From: Vicingaceae bacterium
GTDB taxonomy: Bacteria > Bacteroidota > Bacteroidia > Flavobacteriales_E > Vicingaceae
DNA length: 64,000 nucleotides
Direction of reading: 5' to 3'
Assembly (NCBI GenBank): GCA_028245195.1
Contig: JAOKCF010000002.1
Coordinates: forward strand, 186,001-250,000
Numbering within the stretch: position 1 is the stretch's first letter; each line of letters begins with the position of its first letter. The position numbers and the translations under genes are program-made. This document shows positions 56,194 to 64,000 of the stretch, piece by piece. The notes under the pieces are model-generated. The model saw only the letters and a program-made list of their open reading frames with translations. It did not search any database and was not told the origin of the DNA.

Positions 56194-56225
56194 AAAAAGG
56201 GGCGACATCTATCGCTCCTTTTTTA
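56194..56225 (+). terminator. Intrinsic terminator after the OmpA-family gene
   Basis: AAAAAGG-GGCGA, loop CATCTA, TCGCTCC-TTTTT: stem and T run 20 bp after the stop codon, with one mismatch. Confidence 0.78.
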
Positions 56226-56345
56226 TGCAGAATACTTAAACCCTCTATTTCGATATATTTGAAAATTAAAATAACATTCGAACGAAAGGCATAAATACGA
56301 ACCTTTCCGTTTGTCCGGGTGTTAATTACAAGTAAAAAGAATAGA

Positions 56346-57137
56346 ATGAATAAAATAGAATATATTGAAAATGAGATTTCCGAATTAAGAAATCAATTGA
56401 AAACCCATAAGCTGTATAAAAATTTAAATAACATTGATGACATAAAAATTTTTATGGAAAGCCACGTGTTCGCAGTATGGGATTTTATGTCGCTCTTAAA
56501 GAATCTTCAAATAAACCTTACTAATGTTCAAACGCCTTGGACACCATCCAAAAACCCAACATTGTCAAGGTTTATAAATGAAATAGTTCACGGAGAAGAA
56601 AGTGATATCAATGAATTAGGAGAACCAAAAAGTCATTTCGAAATGTATTTGGATGCAATGCTACAAGTAAATGCCAATACTAATGAAATCAATTATTTTA
56701 CAAAACTTATAGAATTAGGTAATACGGTTGAATATTCTTTAAATGAAGTTAATATAGATAAAAGAGTAGCTGATTTTGTTAAATTTTCATTTTCAATTAT
56801 TGAGATGAATAAACCACATCTTGTAGCTTCTGCATTTACTTTTGGGCGAGAAGATGTTATTCCTGATATGTTTATCGAAATTCTTAAAAATTCCGATTCT
56901 GATAACAAACTATACAACAAAATAAATTACTATCTCAACCGTCATATTGAACTTGATGGGGATGAACACGGTCCACTATCTCTTAAAATGATTTCGGAAT
57001 TATGTAAAGATGATGACCAAAAATGGAACGAAACATTAACTGTTGCCAAACAATCATTAGAAAAACGAATTGAGCTTTGGAATGCTATTGTAGATTTTAT
57101 ACATCGTGAAAAGCCAGCATATAATAATGTGCTTTAA
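56346..57137 (+). CDS. DUF3050 protein, possible heme-oxygenase-like di-metal enzyme
   Basis: A 263-residue helical cytosolic protein of the DUF3050 family. Candidate metal-binding residues cluster on separate helices: Glu38 and His40 in [13 protein letters not shown], Glu84/Glu85 in VHGEESD, His97 and Glu99 in KSHFEMYLD, and His200, Glu202, Asp204 and His208 in [12 protein letters not shown]. This arrangement is compatible with the heme-oxygenase-like diiron oxidase (HDO) fold, an inference from pattern and not from a structure. The start at 56346 is preferred to an in-frame ATG nine codons upstream. It stands alone, followed by a hairpin and a decayed lipoprotein gene. Confidence 0.75.
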   Translation: MNKIEYIENEISELRNQLKTHKLYKNLNNIDDIKIFMESHVFAVWDFMSLLKNLQINLTNVQTPWTPSKNPTLSRFINEIVHGEESDINELGEPKSHFEMYLDAMLQVNANTNEINYFTKLIELGNTVEYSLNEVNIDKRVADFVKFSFSIIEMNKPHLVASAFTFGREDVIPDMFIEILKNSDSDNKLYNKINYYLNRHIELDGDEHGPLSLKMISELCKDDDQKWNETLTVAKQSLEKRIELWNAIVDFIHREKPAYNNVL

Positions 57138-57169
57138 ACATAGCTAGTAAACGCTAAACCGATATTTTG

Positions 57170-57197
57170 GGCTTATTTACAAATAAGCCACATTTTT
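57170..57197 (+). terminator. Likely terminator after the DUF3050 gene
   Basis: GGCTTATT-TACA-AATAAGCC followed by ACATTTTT, 32 bp after the stop codon. The stem is short but perfect. Confidence 0.5.
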
Positions 57198-57309
57198 AAA
57201 TTCGGTATTTAGACTTAAAAGCAACATATAAAAATTTGGCTCTGTTTTAAACCAAAAATTAACAATTATTTGTACGCTACGTTTCATACACAAATACGTT
57301 AAAACGCTT

Positions 57310-57740
57310 TTGAAAAATAAACATAAAATAGTCTATACATTTTTACTCCTGTCATTAATTTGTATCATTTCATGTGGCCGGCCTGAATGCAAAAATGAAA
57401 ATCCAATATTTGAAACCAACGAACCTAATTCTAAAACTTAGAAAGACGAATTAGTTAATCAACTAACTAAAATTGAACAATCTAAATTAAGGTACTGGCT
57501 TCAGAAGTATGAAGACCAAAACGGAAAAGAATCTTTATACTTTAATATCTAAGGTGATAGCTTATGTGAAATTATACATTTAACAGTTAATGATTGGACT
57601 AAGCTCGAAGATGTTAGAGAAAGGGAGTTAAGGGAGTTGGTCGAAGAGGAGTATAATTTACGAACCTAAAATTTAAAATCGTTCAAGACTCGCTATCTAC
57701 TGATTTTGTATCCATATCCTACGACAGATTAATTGACTAA
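57310..57740 (+). pseudogene. Decayed lipoprotein gene
   Basis: From a TTG at 57310 the frame gives a lipoprotein signal (VYTFLLLSLICIISC) and continues GRPECKNENPIFETNEPNS until an in-frame TAG near 57438. The same frame resumes (QLTKIEQSKLRYWLQKYED), meets a TAA near 57551 and goes on through DWTKLEDVRE. Close to 57668 the frame must shift to reach a coherent end, KIVQDSLSTDFVSISYDR, with TAA at 57738-57740. Two stops and one shift imply loss of function. The family is not recognised. Confidence 0.75.
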
Positions 57741-57811
57741 TCCTGTTCTATTTGCGTCACTTTTATTTTGTCATGTGCTACAATCGAAGCTTTTGCCTTG
57801 CAAAGCATCAT

Positions 57812-57847
57812 AAAAAAAGCTCCAAGGATTAACCTTGAAGCTTTTTT
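57812..57847 (-). terminator. Intrinsic terminator after glyS
   Basis: On the minus strand AAAAAAGCTTCAAGG / CCTTGGAGCTTTTTT with a 5-nt loop and one mismatch, 31 bp beyond the glyS stop. Confidence 0.8.
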
Positions 57848-57877
57848 AAATTTAATAATCTAATAAGAAATTCTAGT

Positions 57878-59404
57878 CTAGTTTTTCAACCTCAACTTCC
57901 CTGAAATTATTGATGGTAAGTCTGCAATTGCAACCCTTTCTTGTTGCATGGTATCTCGGTCTCTCACCGTCACAGAGTTGTCTTCTAAGCTATCGTGATC
58001 AACTGTTATTGAAACTGGTGTGCCAATAGCATCTTGTCTTCTATACCGTTTTCCAATGGAATCCTTCTCATCGTACTGACAATTATAATCTTGCTGCAAG
58101 ATTTTCAAAATTTCTCTTGCCTTTTCAGGAAGTCCGTCTTTCTTAGTCAACGGCATAATGGCCGCTTTATATGGAGCCAAAAAGTTAGGAATTCGCATGA
58201 GCACTCTAGAACTTCCATCTTCCAATTCTTCATTTTGAATTGAATTGGATAAAATGGCTAAAAACATTCGATCTAAACCAATAGAAGTTTCAATTACAAA
58301 TGGCACATAGCTTTCGTTCAATTCAGGATCAAAATATTGCAACTTCTTGCCTGAATGTTTTTCATGTTGCTTCAAATCGAAATCTGTTCTGGAATGAATT
58401 CCTTCCAATTCTTTAAAGCCAAATGGGAAATCAAATTCGATATCAGCAGCTGCGTTGGCATAATGCGCCATTTTCAAGTGATCGTGAAATTTGTATTTTT
58501 CTTGAGGAATCCCTAATGCCCAATGCCATTTCATACGCTCCTCTTTCCAATACTCATACCATTTTATTTCTTCACCCGGACGTACAAAAAATTGCATTTC
58601 CATTTGTTCGAACTCTCTCATTCTGAAAATAAACTGACGAGCAATTATCTCATTTCTAAAAGCTTTCCCAATTTGAGCAATCCCAAATGGAATTTTTAAT
58701 CGAGACGTTTTTTGAACGTTTAAGAAGTTTACAAAAATACCTTGAGCAGTTTCTGGTCGTAAATAGATGGTGCTAGCTCCATCTGTCATGGCACCCATTT
58801 CGGTGCTAAACATTAGGTTAAATTGTCGGACATCAGTCCAGTTTTTAGAGCCACTAACCGGATCAGCAATTTCTAAGTCAATGATTAACTGTCTTACATC
58901 GTCTAATTTTTCAGCGTCCATAGCTGTTTTGAAACGGCTTTCAGCGTTGTTTATCTTTTCCTGGTTAGCAAGTACTCTAGGATTCGTTGCTCTAAATTCC
59001 GCTTCGTTAAAGGCATCGCCAAATCGTTTTGCGGCCTTCGTTAATTCTTTATTAATCTTAGCTTCTATTTTAGCAACCCACTCCTCTACCAAAACATCCG
59101 CTCTGTAGCGCTTTTTAGAGTCTTTGTTGTCAATTAACGGATCGTTGAACGCATCTGTATGCCCTGAAGCTTTCCATGTAGTAGGATGCATAAAAATAGA
59201 TGCATCAATTCCTACTATGTTTTCATTCATTTGAACCATGGCTTTCCACCAATACTGTTTGATGTTGTTTTTCAGCTCACTTCCCAATGGGCCATAATCA
59301 TACGCTGCACTTAGGCCGTCGTAAATTTCTGATGAAGGAAAAACAAAGCCATACTCTTTCGCATGACCGATGATATATTTAAGGTTTTCGTCTTGATTTG
59401 CCAT
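57878..59404 (-). CDS. glyS: Glycyl-tRNA synthetase
   Basis: A 508-residue class II synthetase of the single-subunit dimer type (also found in eukaryotes, archaea and many bacteria), not the alpha/beta tetramer. Motif 1 region HPTTWKASGHTDAFNDPL, motif 2-like FRNEIIARQFIFRMREFEQMEMQFF and motif 3 IETSIGLDRMFLAIL are clear. A C-terminal anticodon-binding domain begins near APYKAAIMPLTKK. The ATG at 59404 gives the usual MANQDEN start, only 4 nt after a promoter box, so the mRNA may be leaderless. Flanked by terminators on both sides. Confidence 0.97.
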   Translation of the reverse strand: MANQDENLKYIIGHAKEYGFVFPSSEIYDGLSAAYDYGPLGSELKNNIKQYWWKAMVQMNENIVGIDASIFMHPTTWKASGHTDAFNDPLIDNKDSKKRYRADVLVEEWVAKIEAKINKELTKAAKRFGDAFNEAEFRATNPRVLANQEKINNAESRFKTAMDAEKLDDVRQLIIDLEIADPVSGSKNWTDVRQFNLMFSTEMGAMTDGASTIYLRPETAQGIFVNFLNVQKTSRLKIPFGIAQIGKAFRNEIIARQFIFRMREFEQMEMQFFVRPGEEIKWYEYWKEERMKWHWALGIPQEKYKFHDHLKMAHYANAAADIEFDFPFGFKELEGIHSRTDFDLKQHEKHSGKKLQYFDPELNESYVPFVIETSIGLDRMFLAILSNSIQNEELEDGSSRVLMRIPNFLAPYKAAIMPLTKKDGLPEKAREILKILQQDYNCQYDEKDSIGKRYRRQDAIGTPVSITVDHDSLEDNSVTVRDRDTMQQERVAIADLPSIISGKLRLKN

Positions 59405-59408
59405 GGCG

Positions 59409-59416
59409 CAAAAGTA
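59409..59416 (-). promoter_or_regulatory. -7 box of glyS, apparently giving a leaderless mRNA
   Basis: TACTTTTG on the minus strand, separated from the ATG by CGCC only. Transcription 5-7 nt beyond the box would begin at or next to the start codon. Confidence 0.5.
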
Positions 59417-59453
59417 ATTTATTGAGGGCTTAGTTGAGAAAGTTTAGAGCATA

Positions 59454-59483
59454 AAAAAACCCCGACCGAAGTCGAGGTTTTTA
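59454..59483 (-). terminator. Intrinsic terminator after the outer-membrane protein gene
   Basis: An A-rich arm with CCCGAC, loop CGAA, GTCGAGG and a T run in both orientations, 20 bp beyond the stop at 59503. Confidence 0.78.
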
Positions 59484-59502
59484 AAAACTTTTTATCCACT
59501 TA

Positions 59503-60288
59503 TTAAAAGTGAAAGTTCAAAGTAATATTTGCATTAGGTCTTGTATCAAAGCCGAAAGAAGAGCTACCAGCCATTTCTGTAGTTGTTGATTCAACAGCAG
59601 TACCAGTCCAAGCTTCAGAAGTTGATTCTCCGGTACCTGTAGAATTTAATGCAATAGTCCATTGAATCTCAGCACCTAAAGACATTTTTGGAGCAAAGAA
59701 ATATTCAACACCACCAAAAGCACCAATTGCTAGACCAAAGGTAGATCCTGCTGAAGTTTCTGTCACTCTACCAGTTCCAGGATTATCTGCAGAATAATCG
59801 TTTCCATAAACATTTTCAGTACTAGATGTACCCAAAGAAATCATTGCCATTGGTCCATAAACTCCTTGCAATCTTCCTTTCCCTCTTCTGTACTCCTTTC
59901 CACCTCCTATTGTGATGTTAAAGCTGCTTGAATTCTTCTCGTCTGTTACTTTTTCATCGGTGGTAGTTCCAGTTTTATTCACAAGGGTATCAATGCCACT
60001 AGTTCCAAAACCAAGTCTCAACATACCTCTGTATGCAGTGTTGGCATCAATAAATTTCTTACCGTAAACAGTATTTGCGTTAACGTCTCCCATCGGGGCT
60101 AAGCTGTTATTAGTGTTACCATTTAACATGTTACCACCGTATTTTAGCAAACTTGATGCATCAAAACCGATTGACCAGTCACCTGCTTCTGGTAAAATTG
60201 GAACACCTTTCTTTGAAGTTAATCCGTCTTGAGCAAAAGATAGCCCAGCAGTGAATAATGCTGCAATAAGTAATACTTTCTTTTTCAT
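59503..60288 (-). CDS. Outer-membrane protein, small beta-barrel
   Basis: A 261-residue exported protein with signal peptide KVLLIAALFTAGLSFAQ. The mature part begins LTSKKGVPILPEAGDWSIGFD, a pattern typical of Bacteroidota porin-family proteins, and continues with amphipathic strands (AYRGMLRLGFGTS, SSFNITIGGGKEYR, STFGLAIGAFGGVEYFFAPKMSLGAEIQW) and a final FNLHF-like strand ITLNFHF. Ser/Thr/Gly-rich loops suggest surface exposure. It has its own well-formed promoter and terminator, so it is a single-gene unit and may be highly expressed. No function is known. Confidence 0.82.
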   Translation of the reverse strand: MKKKVLLIAALFTAGLSFAQDGLTSKKGVPILPEAGDWSIGFDASSLLKYGGNMLNGNTNNSLAPMGDVNANTVYGKKFIDANTAYRGMLRLGFGTSGIDTLVNKTGTTTDEKVTDEKNSSSFNITIGGGKEYRRGKGRLQGVYGPMAMISLGTSSTENVYGNDYSADNPGTGRVTETSAGSTFGLAIGAFGGVEYFFAPKMSLGAEIQWTIALNSTGTGESTSEAWTGTAVESTTTEMAGSSSFGFDTRPNANITLNFHF

Positions 60289-60325
60289 TTTGATTTTTTT
60301 AGTTAATAAAAAGAATTTATGATGT

Positions 60326-60356
60326 CAAACATAATAAAATTTACGCGTTAGTTCAA
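60326..60356 (-). promoter_or_regulatory. Complete flavobacterial promoter (TTG - 20 nt - TATGTTTG)
   Basis: On the minus strand TTG at 60356-60354, a 20-nt spacer, then TATGTTTG at 60333-60326, and 37 nt to the ATG at 60288. Spacing and both elements fit the Bacteroidota -33/-7 consensus; this is the best-formed promoter in the window. Confidence 0.7.
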
Positions 60357-60564
60357 TATTATTCTCAAATTATCACTTTTGTTTATTTCATAACCCCCAC
60401 CAAAACCCGCTTATATGAACTTTTTCAAATAACTTTAGTTCCTGTAAAAGAGATAGTTGTATGTTTTTAGCTTTATTAACAAGTTAGTTGTTGAAAACTG
60501 CAATTAATTCTTAATCATTACAGCCATAACGGGCGAATTCAATGCAAAAACGTAACTTTAATCT

Positions 60565-61137
60565 ATGATTCAAGTAGAAAACGTGCTACTTTCAGAAGAC
60601 TTATTTACTGCACATTTTGTGTGTGATTTATCGGCTTGTAAGGGTGCGTGCTGCATAGAAGGCGATGCAGGTGCGCCATTGGCGATGGAAGAAATTGATT
60701 TCATAGAAGAGTCCTTAGAAGCTATTCTCCCATTTTTAACTCCGGAAGGTAAAAAGTCAATTCATGAATTGGGGGTTTTCACGGTTGACACAGATGGGGA
60801 CTACGTAACAACTCTTAACAACGGCAAAGAGTGTGCTTTCACCACTTACGATGGCAATGGAACTGCAAAGTGCGGAATTGAAGACGCTTTCCGAGCTGGT
60901 AAAACCAACTTCAAAAAGCCCACCTCATGCCATTTATTCCCAATACGGGTTCAAAAGTTGCACGAAATGGAGGCATTGAATTACGAACAAATTGACATTT
61001 GCAAACCCGCTTGTGAATGCGGATCTAAACTCCAAGTGAAGGTGTATCAGTTTTTAAAGGAACCCCTAATTAACAAGTACGGAGAGGAATGGTATGCTCA
61101 CCTACAGGAGGTGGATAAGCTTTTATCAAAAAGCTAA
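60565..61137 (+). CDS. DUF3109 family cysteine-rich protein
   Basis: A 190-residue cytosolic protein of the DUF3109 family, related to the YkgJ-type CxxxCxxCC proteins. Cysteines appear in CDLSACKGACC (Cys20, Cys25, Cys29, Cys30), KECAF, KCGIEDAF, TSCHLFPIR and CKPACECG, enough to bind zinc or an iron-sulfur cluster. Function is unknown. It stands alone, divergent from the outer-membrane protein and followed by a 259-bp gap. Confidence 0.85.
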   Translation: MIQVENVLLSEDLFTAHFVCDLSACKGACCIEGDAGAPLAMEEIDFIEESLEAILPFLTPEGKKSIHELGVFTVDTDGDYVTTLNNGKECAFTTYDGNGTAKCGIEDAFRAGKTNFKKPTSCHLFPIRVQKLHEMEALNYEQIDICKPACECGSKLQVKVYQFLKEPLINKYGEEWYAHLQEVDKLLSKS

Positions 61138-61297
61138 GATTTTGATAAAAGAGATTAAAGTAAAAAGGCTTAACTCTTCAAAAACAACTCTCACTTCTAT
61201 ACTATTGATTTGTGTCCGAAGTTTTTTGAGATCATAGAATTTATCGAATGGCACAAATCAATCACTCAGTGACCGTTGTAATAACGACTAAGTTCTA

Positions 61298-61330
61298 AAG
61301 TGAGCCTTATTCCTTCCTGTCGGCTCACTT
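61298..61330. repeat. Inverted repeat in the DUF3109/RND gap
   Basis: AAGTGAGCC / GGCTCACTT, perfect 9-bp arms with a 15-nt loop, in the 259-bp gap between two convergent genes. No T run follows on either side, so it is not a typical terminator. The rest of the gap shows nothing recognisable. Confidence 0.45.
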
Positions 61331-61396
61331 CAATTAACAATTGGAATCAATACTATATTAAATAAAAAAATTTTATCCTTCAATCTTATCTAAACC

Positions 61397-64000
61397 CTAT
61401 TTCGCAAATCTCAACTGTATCCTATAAACTAAATAATTCATTACCGGAACGATAATTAATGTAAGAAATGTTGCAAAGCTTAAACCGAATATTACGGTCC
61501 AAGCTAATGGTCCCCAAAAAATTACGTTATCTCCTCCAATAAAAATCTTTGGATCAAACTCACTGAATAATGAAAAGAAATCAATGTTAAACCCAATAGC
61601 AAGAGGAATTAGTCCTAAAACGGTGGTTATAGCAGTTAAAATAACTGGTCTAAGTCTAGCCTTTCCGCCAATAACTATTGCCTCCATCGTATCTTCTCGA
61701 GTTAATAATTGTTTTTTGCCGAATCCTAATTCGTATTTGCGCTTTTGCATCAATAAATCAGTATAATCAAGCAATACAACTCCATTATTCACAACAATTC
61801 CCGCTAGTGATATAATTCCCATCATTGTCATCATAATTACAAAGTTCCACCCTGTAATAACTAATCCTAAGAAGACCCCTATAAAACTCAAGAAAATAGC
61901 TATCATTATAATGGCAGGCTTAATAACTGAACTAAACTGGAAAATTAGAATCAAAAAGATTAAAAACAAACCTGTTACTAGCGCACCTAATAAGAACATC
62001 ATTTGTTTTTCTTGCTCCTCCATTTCTCCGGTAAAAGCATACTCTGTTCCAGTTGGCATTTCAAAATCTTTCAATTTCTCTTTCAATAATCCCACAATCT
62101 CATTTGGATTTGCACCAGGTACAACTCCTGAGTATACTAAAACCGCTCGCTCTAAATCAATGTGCTTAATGGCACTGTATCCTGATGTATTCTTTTGACT
62201 TGCAACAGCGCTTACAGGAATTTCTTTGATTTGACCTGAAGCGGGATCCCTGAAAATAATGTTTTGATTAAACAAGGCATTCGTATTGTACCGAATATCT
62301 TCGTTGAAACGAACATAAATATCATAATCTTCACCGTCTTCTTTATAAATTCCAGCCTTCGTCCCAAAAATTGAATTTCTCAGCTGGTTCCCTACCTGAC
62401 TAGCAGAAATTCCAAGCTCTCCTGCTTTTTTTCGATCTACATTAACTTCAATTGAAGGTTTGCTTTTGTTTACGTCAATCTTCAATTCATCAATTCCCGC
62501 AACATTTTGAGCATTGATAAAATCTCTCATTTGCTCTGCAGCGTCAATCAACTGAGCATAGTCCTTCCCGCTAATTTCAATATTCACCGGATAACCCGCA
62601 GGTGGTCCGGCAGCATCTTTCTCAACGGAAATTTTAATCCCAGGATAAATCCCTTTTAACGCTTCTTGAACTTTTAAACGCAATTCTTCACTACTAGCTC
62701 CTTTTCTAAATTTAAACTCTCGCATAGAGGCTGTTACCTTCCCTCTGTGAGGCATGTCAGCTGAAGAACCTCCATCTGTTTGCGGATTTCCAGCACCTGA
62801 ACCTACAACTGAGATGGAAGACTCAACTAAGAAATTATGAGCTTCTTCATCCAAATACACTTCATCGTTAAGAACTGCATTTATTCGACTTTCAATGTCA
62901 ATGGTTATTTTGTTTGTTCTGTCAATTGCTGTTCCTTCTGGATATTCTATATAGGTAATAATTTGCTTTGGTTGGTTGTCCGGAAAAAACTCCACCTTCG
63001 TTCTACCTGAGCCTAACGACCCTCCAAACAAAAACAATGAAACGAATAGCATAATAAAAGTTCCAAAGAAAAAGTAATATGCATTCCTTTTTCTCAATGC
63101 CATTCTTAAAAAACCTTCATACCAATTTTCAAATGCAACCAATGTTTTATTTTGAAAATGGTCCGCCATTCCTGCAACTACGTATCGATGAAGCCACAAT
63201 AATAGCGCAGTAAAGATCAAAACAGATCCCAAACCTCTATAAGCTCCACCAACCAATAAAATAAATGTGCCAAACACGACTAAGATTATTGTATTTCGAA
63301 TGAGCATCTTTTTAGGAGTCTCTATGTTCTCAACGGTCATAAACTTAGAAACCAACATGGAGTTAAAGAAATATGCCACAAAAAGTGAAGAACCCAGCAC
63401 AATAGATAATGTGATTGGGAAGTATTTCATGAACTGACCCATTATTCCGGGCCATAATCCAAGTGGCACAAAAGCCGCAACAGTTGTTAAAGTTGAAACC
63501 ATAATAGGTATGGCTATTTCTCCAATACCTTTTTTAGTTGCTTCAATGCGGGACATCCCTTGACTCATTAAACGGTATACGTTTTCAACCACTACAATAC
63601 CATTATCAACCAACATTCCTAATCCCATAATCATGGCGAAAAGAATCATGGTATTCATAGTATAACCCAATAATTCAATGATAAAGAAGGAAATAACCAT
63701 TGACATTGGAATTGCAAAACCTACGAATAAGGCATTTTTGAAGCCTAAAAAGAACATCAACACAGTAACTACTAAAAGAATCCCGAATATGATATTGTTC
63801 ACCAAATCATCTACCTGATTGATTGTGAGTTCAGACTGATCATTTGCAGAAGTAACTGTTACATCTGGAGGCAAGAAATTATCTCGAGCATCTTGAATAA
63901 TTAAGTTGGCTTGCTCAATTGCGTCAACCATATTTTTCCCTGCACGTTTTTTCACATCAAGCATAACAACCTGATCCCCCCACTCTCTTGCAAAAGTCGT
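61397..64000 (-). CDS. RND efflux transporter permease, 5' part outside the window
   Basis: The C-terminal 867 residues of an RND (AcrB/MexB-type) inner-membrane pump; the frame stays open to the right edge, and the methionine at 63964 is not the start because TTFAREWGDQVVMLDVKKRAG runs in from upstream. Visible are the porter segments, membrane helices including MIMGLGMLVDNGIVVVENVYR (the conserved proton-relay helix with Asp), the central large loop and a C-terminal helix set (GIVVNNGVVLLDYTD, ILTAITTVLGLIPLAIG). Export of drugs, lipids or metals is possible; the substrate is not deducible. Membrane-fusion and outer-membrane partners would be off-window. Confidence 0.9.
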   Translation of the reverse strand, partial: TTFAREWGDQVVMLDVKKRAGKNMVDAIEQANLIIQDARDNFLPPDVTVTSANDQSELTINQVDDLVNNIIFGILLVVTVLMFFLGFKNALFVGFAIPMSMVISFFIIELLGYTMNTMILFAMIMGLGMLVDNGIVVVENVYRLMSQGMSRIEATKKGIGEIAIPIMVSTLTTVAAFVPLGLWPGIMGQFMKYFPITLSIVLGSSLFVAYFFNSMLVSKFMTVENIETPKKMLIRNTIILVVFGTFILLVGGAYRGLGSVLIFTALLLWLHRYVVAGMADHFQNKTLVAFENWYEGFLRMALRKRNAYYFFFGTFIMLFVSLFLFGGSLGSGRTKVEFFPDNQPKQIITYIEYPEGTAIDRTNKITIDIESRINAVLNDEVYLDEEAHNFLVESSISVVGSGAGNPQTDGGSSADMPHRGKVTASMREFKFRKGASSEELRLKVQEALKGIYPGIKISVEKDAAGPPAGYPVNIEISGKDYAQLIDAAEQMRDFINAQNVAGIDELKIDVNKSKPSIEVNVDRKKAGELGISASQVGNQLRNSIFGTKAGIYKEDGEDYDIYVRFNEDIRYNTNALFNQNIIFRDPASGQIKEIPVSAVASQKNTSGYSAIKHIDLERAVLVYSGVVPGANPNEIVGLLKEKLKDFEMPTGTEYAFTGEMEEQEKQMMFLLGALVTGLFLIFLILIFQFSSVIKPAIIMIAIFLSFIGVFLGLVITGWNFVIMMTMMGIISLAGIVVNNGVVLLDYTDLLMQKRKYELGFGKKQLLTREDTMEAIVIGGKARLRPVILTAITTVLGLIPLAIGFNIDFFSLFSEFDPKIFIGGDNVIFWGPLAWTVIFGLSFATFLTLIIVPVMNYLVYRIQLRFAK

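Noticed and set aside
63964-64000. RND gene start at the methionine at 63964
   Set aside because: The frame remains open to the window edge with RND-like sequence upstream, so the start is outside.

Overview
The window is a low-GC chromosomal segment from a member of the Bacteroidota, most likely order Flavobacteriales. The evidence is the adjacent gliding-motility genes gldB and gldC, flavobacterial-type -7 promoter boxes (TAnnTTTG) before many genes, Bacteroidota-restricted families (DUF3098, DUF5686-like surface protein, MORN/YwqK-repeat protein, paired secreted amidohydrolases), and a decayed gene whose end resembles a type IX secretion sorting tail. No tRNA, rRNA, CRISPR array, phage or insertion sequence was recognised. 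Apart from four decayed surface-protein genes the segment looks like ordinary chromosomal backbone.

Layout. 1-5.8 kb (minus strand): SprT-like protease, feoAB ferrous-iron uptake with a 19-bp perfect palindrome at the promoter, a small lipoprotein, and B12-dependent ribonucleotide reductase nrdJ. 6.1-10.0 kb: a tetrapyrrole operon starting with an in-frame hemA-hemC fusion, then hemD and hemB. 10.1-13.8 kb: a decayed propeller-type gene, a glycerophosphodiester phosphodiesterase, a 21-repeat MORN protein and a decayed beta-barrel gene. 13.9-18.5 kb: rimP-nusA-infB behind a promoter and a terminator-like leader hairpin. 18.6-26.5 kb (minus strand): SLC13 transporter with an ALDH-like protein lacking a catalytic half, ispD-queA, truB, DUF3098, ftsX and gldB-gldC. 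26.5-32.6 kb: beta-barrel protein, nadE, a radical SAM/SPASM protein and a DUF5686-type surface protein.

32.7-40.4 kb holds a tight same-strand cluster: FAD/NAD(P)H oxidoreductase, membrane Fe-S protein, two GT2 glycosyltransferases, a multi-spanning mannosyltransferase-like protein, a small membrane protein and a methyltransferase. It faces a convergent CrtA-like monooxygenase. It is the best candidate here for an undescribed system, possibly redox-linked glycosylation or modification of a membrane lipid, but that role is inference. 41.4-43.8 kb: hemL and hemE, so six tetrapyrrole activities (HemA, HemL, HemB, HemC, HemD, HemE; glutamyl-tRNA to coproporphyrinogen III) are encoded in the window.

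43.8-64 kb: a decayed beta-barrel gene, two secreted amidohydrolase-like proteins in which only one of three domains keeps the HxH metal motif, a small membrane protein, hflX, a 1160-residue outer-membrane protein, exonuclease III, an OmpA-like lipoprotein, a DUF3050 protein with a candidate di-metal site, a decayed lipoprotein gene, glyS with an apparently leaderless promoter, an outer-membrane protein with a well-spaced promoter, a DUF3109 cysteine-rich protein, and the 3' part of an RND efflux permease cut by the right edge.
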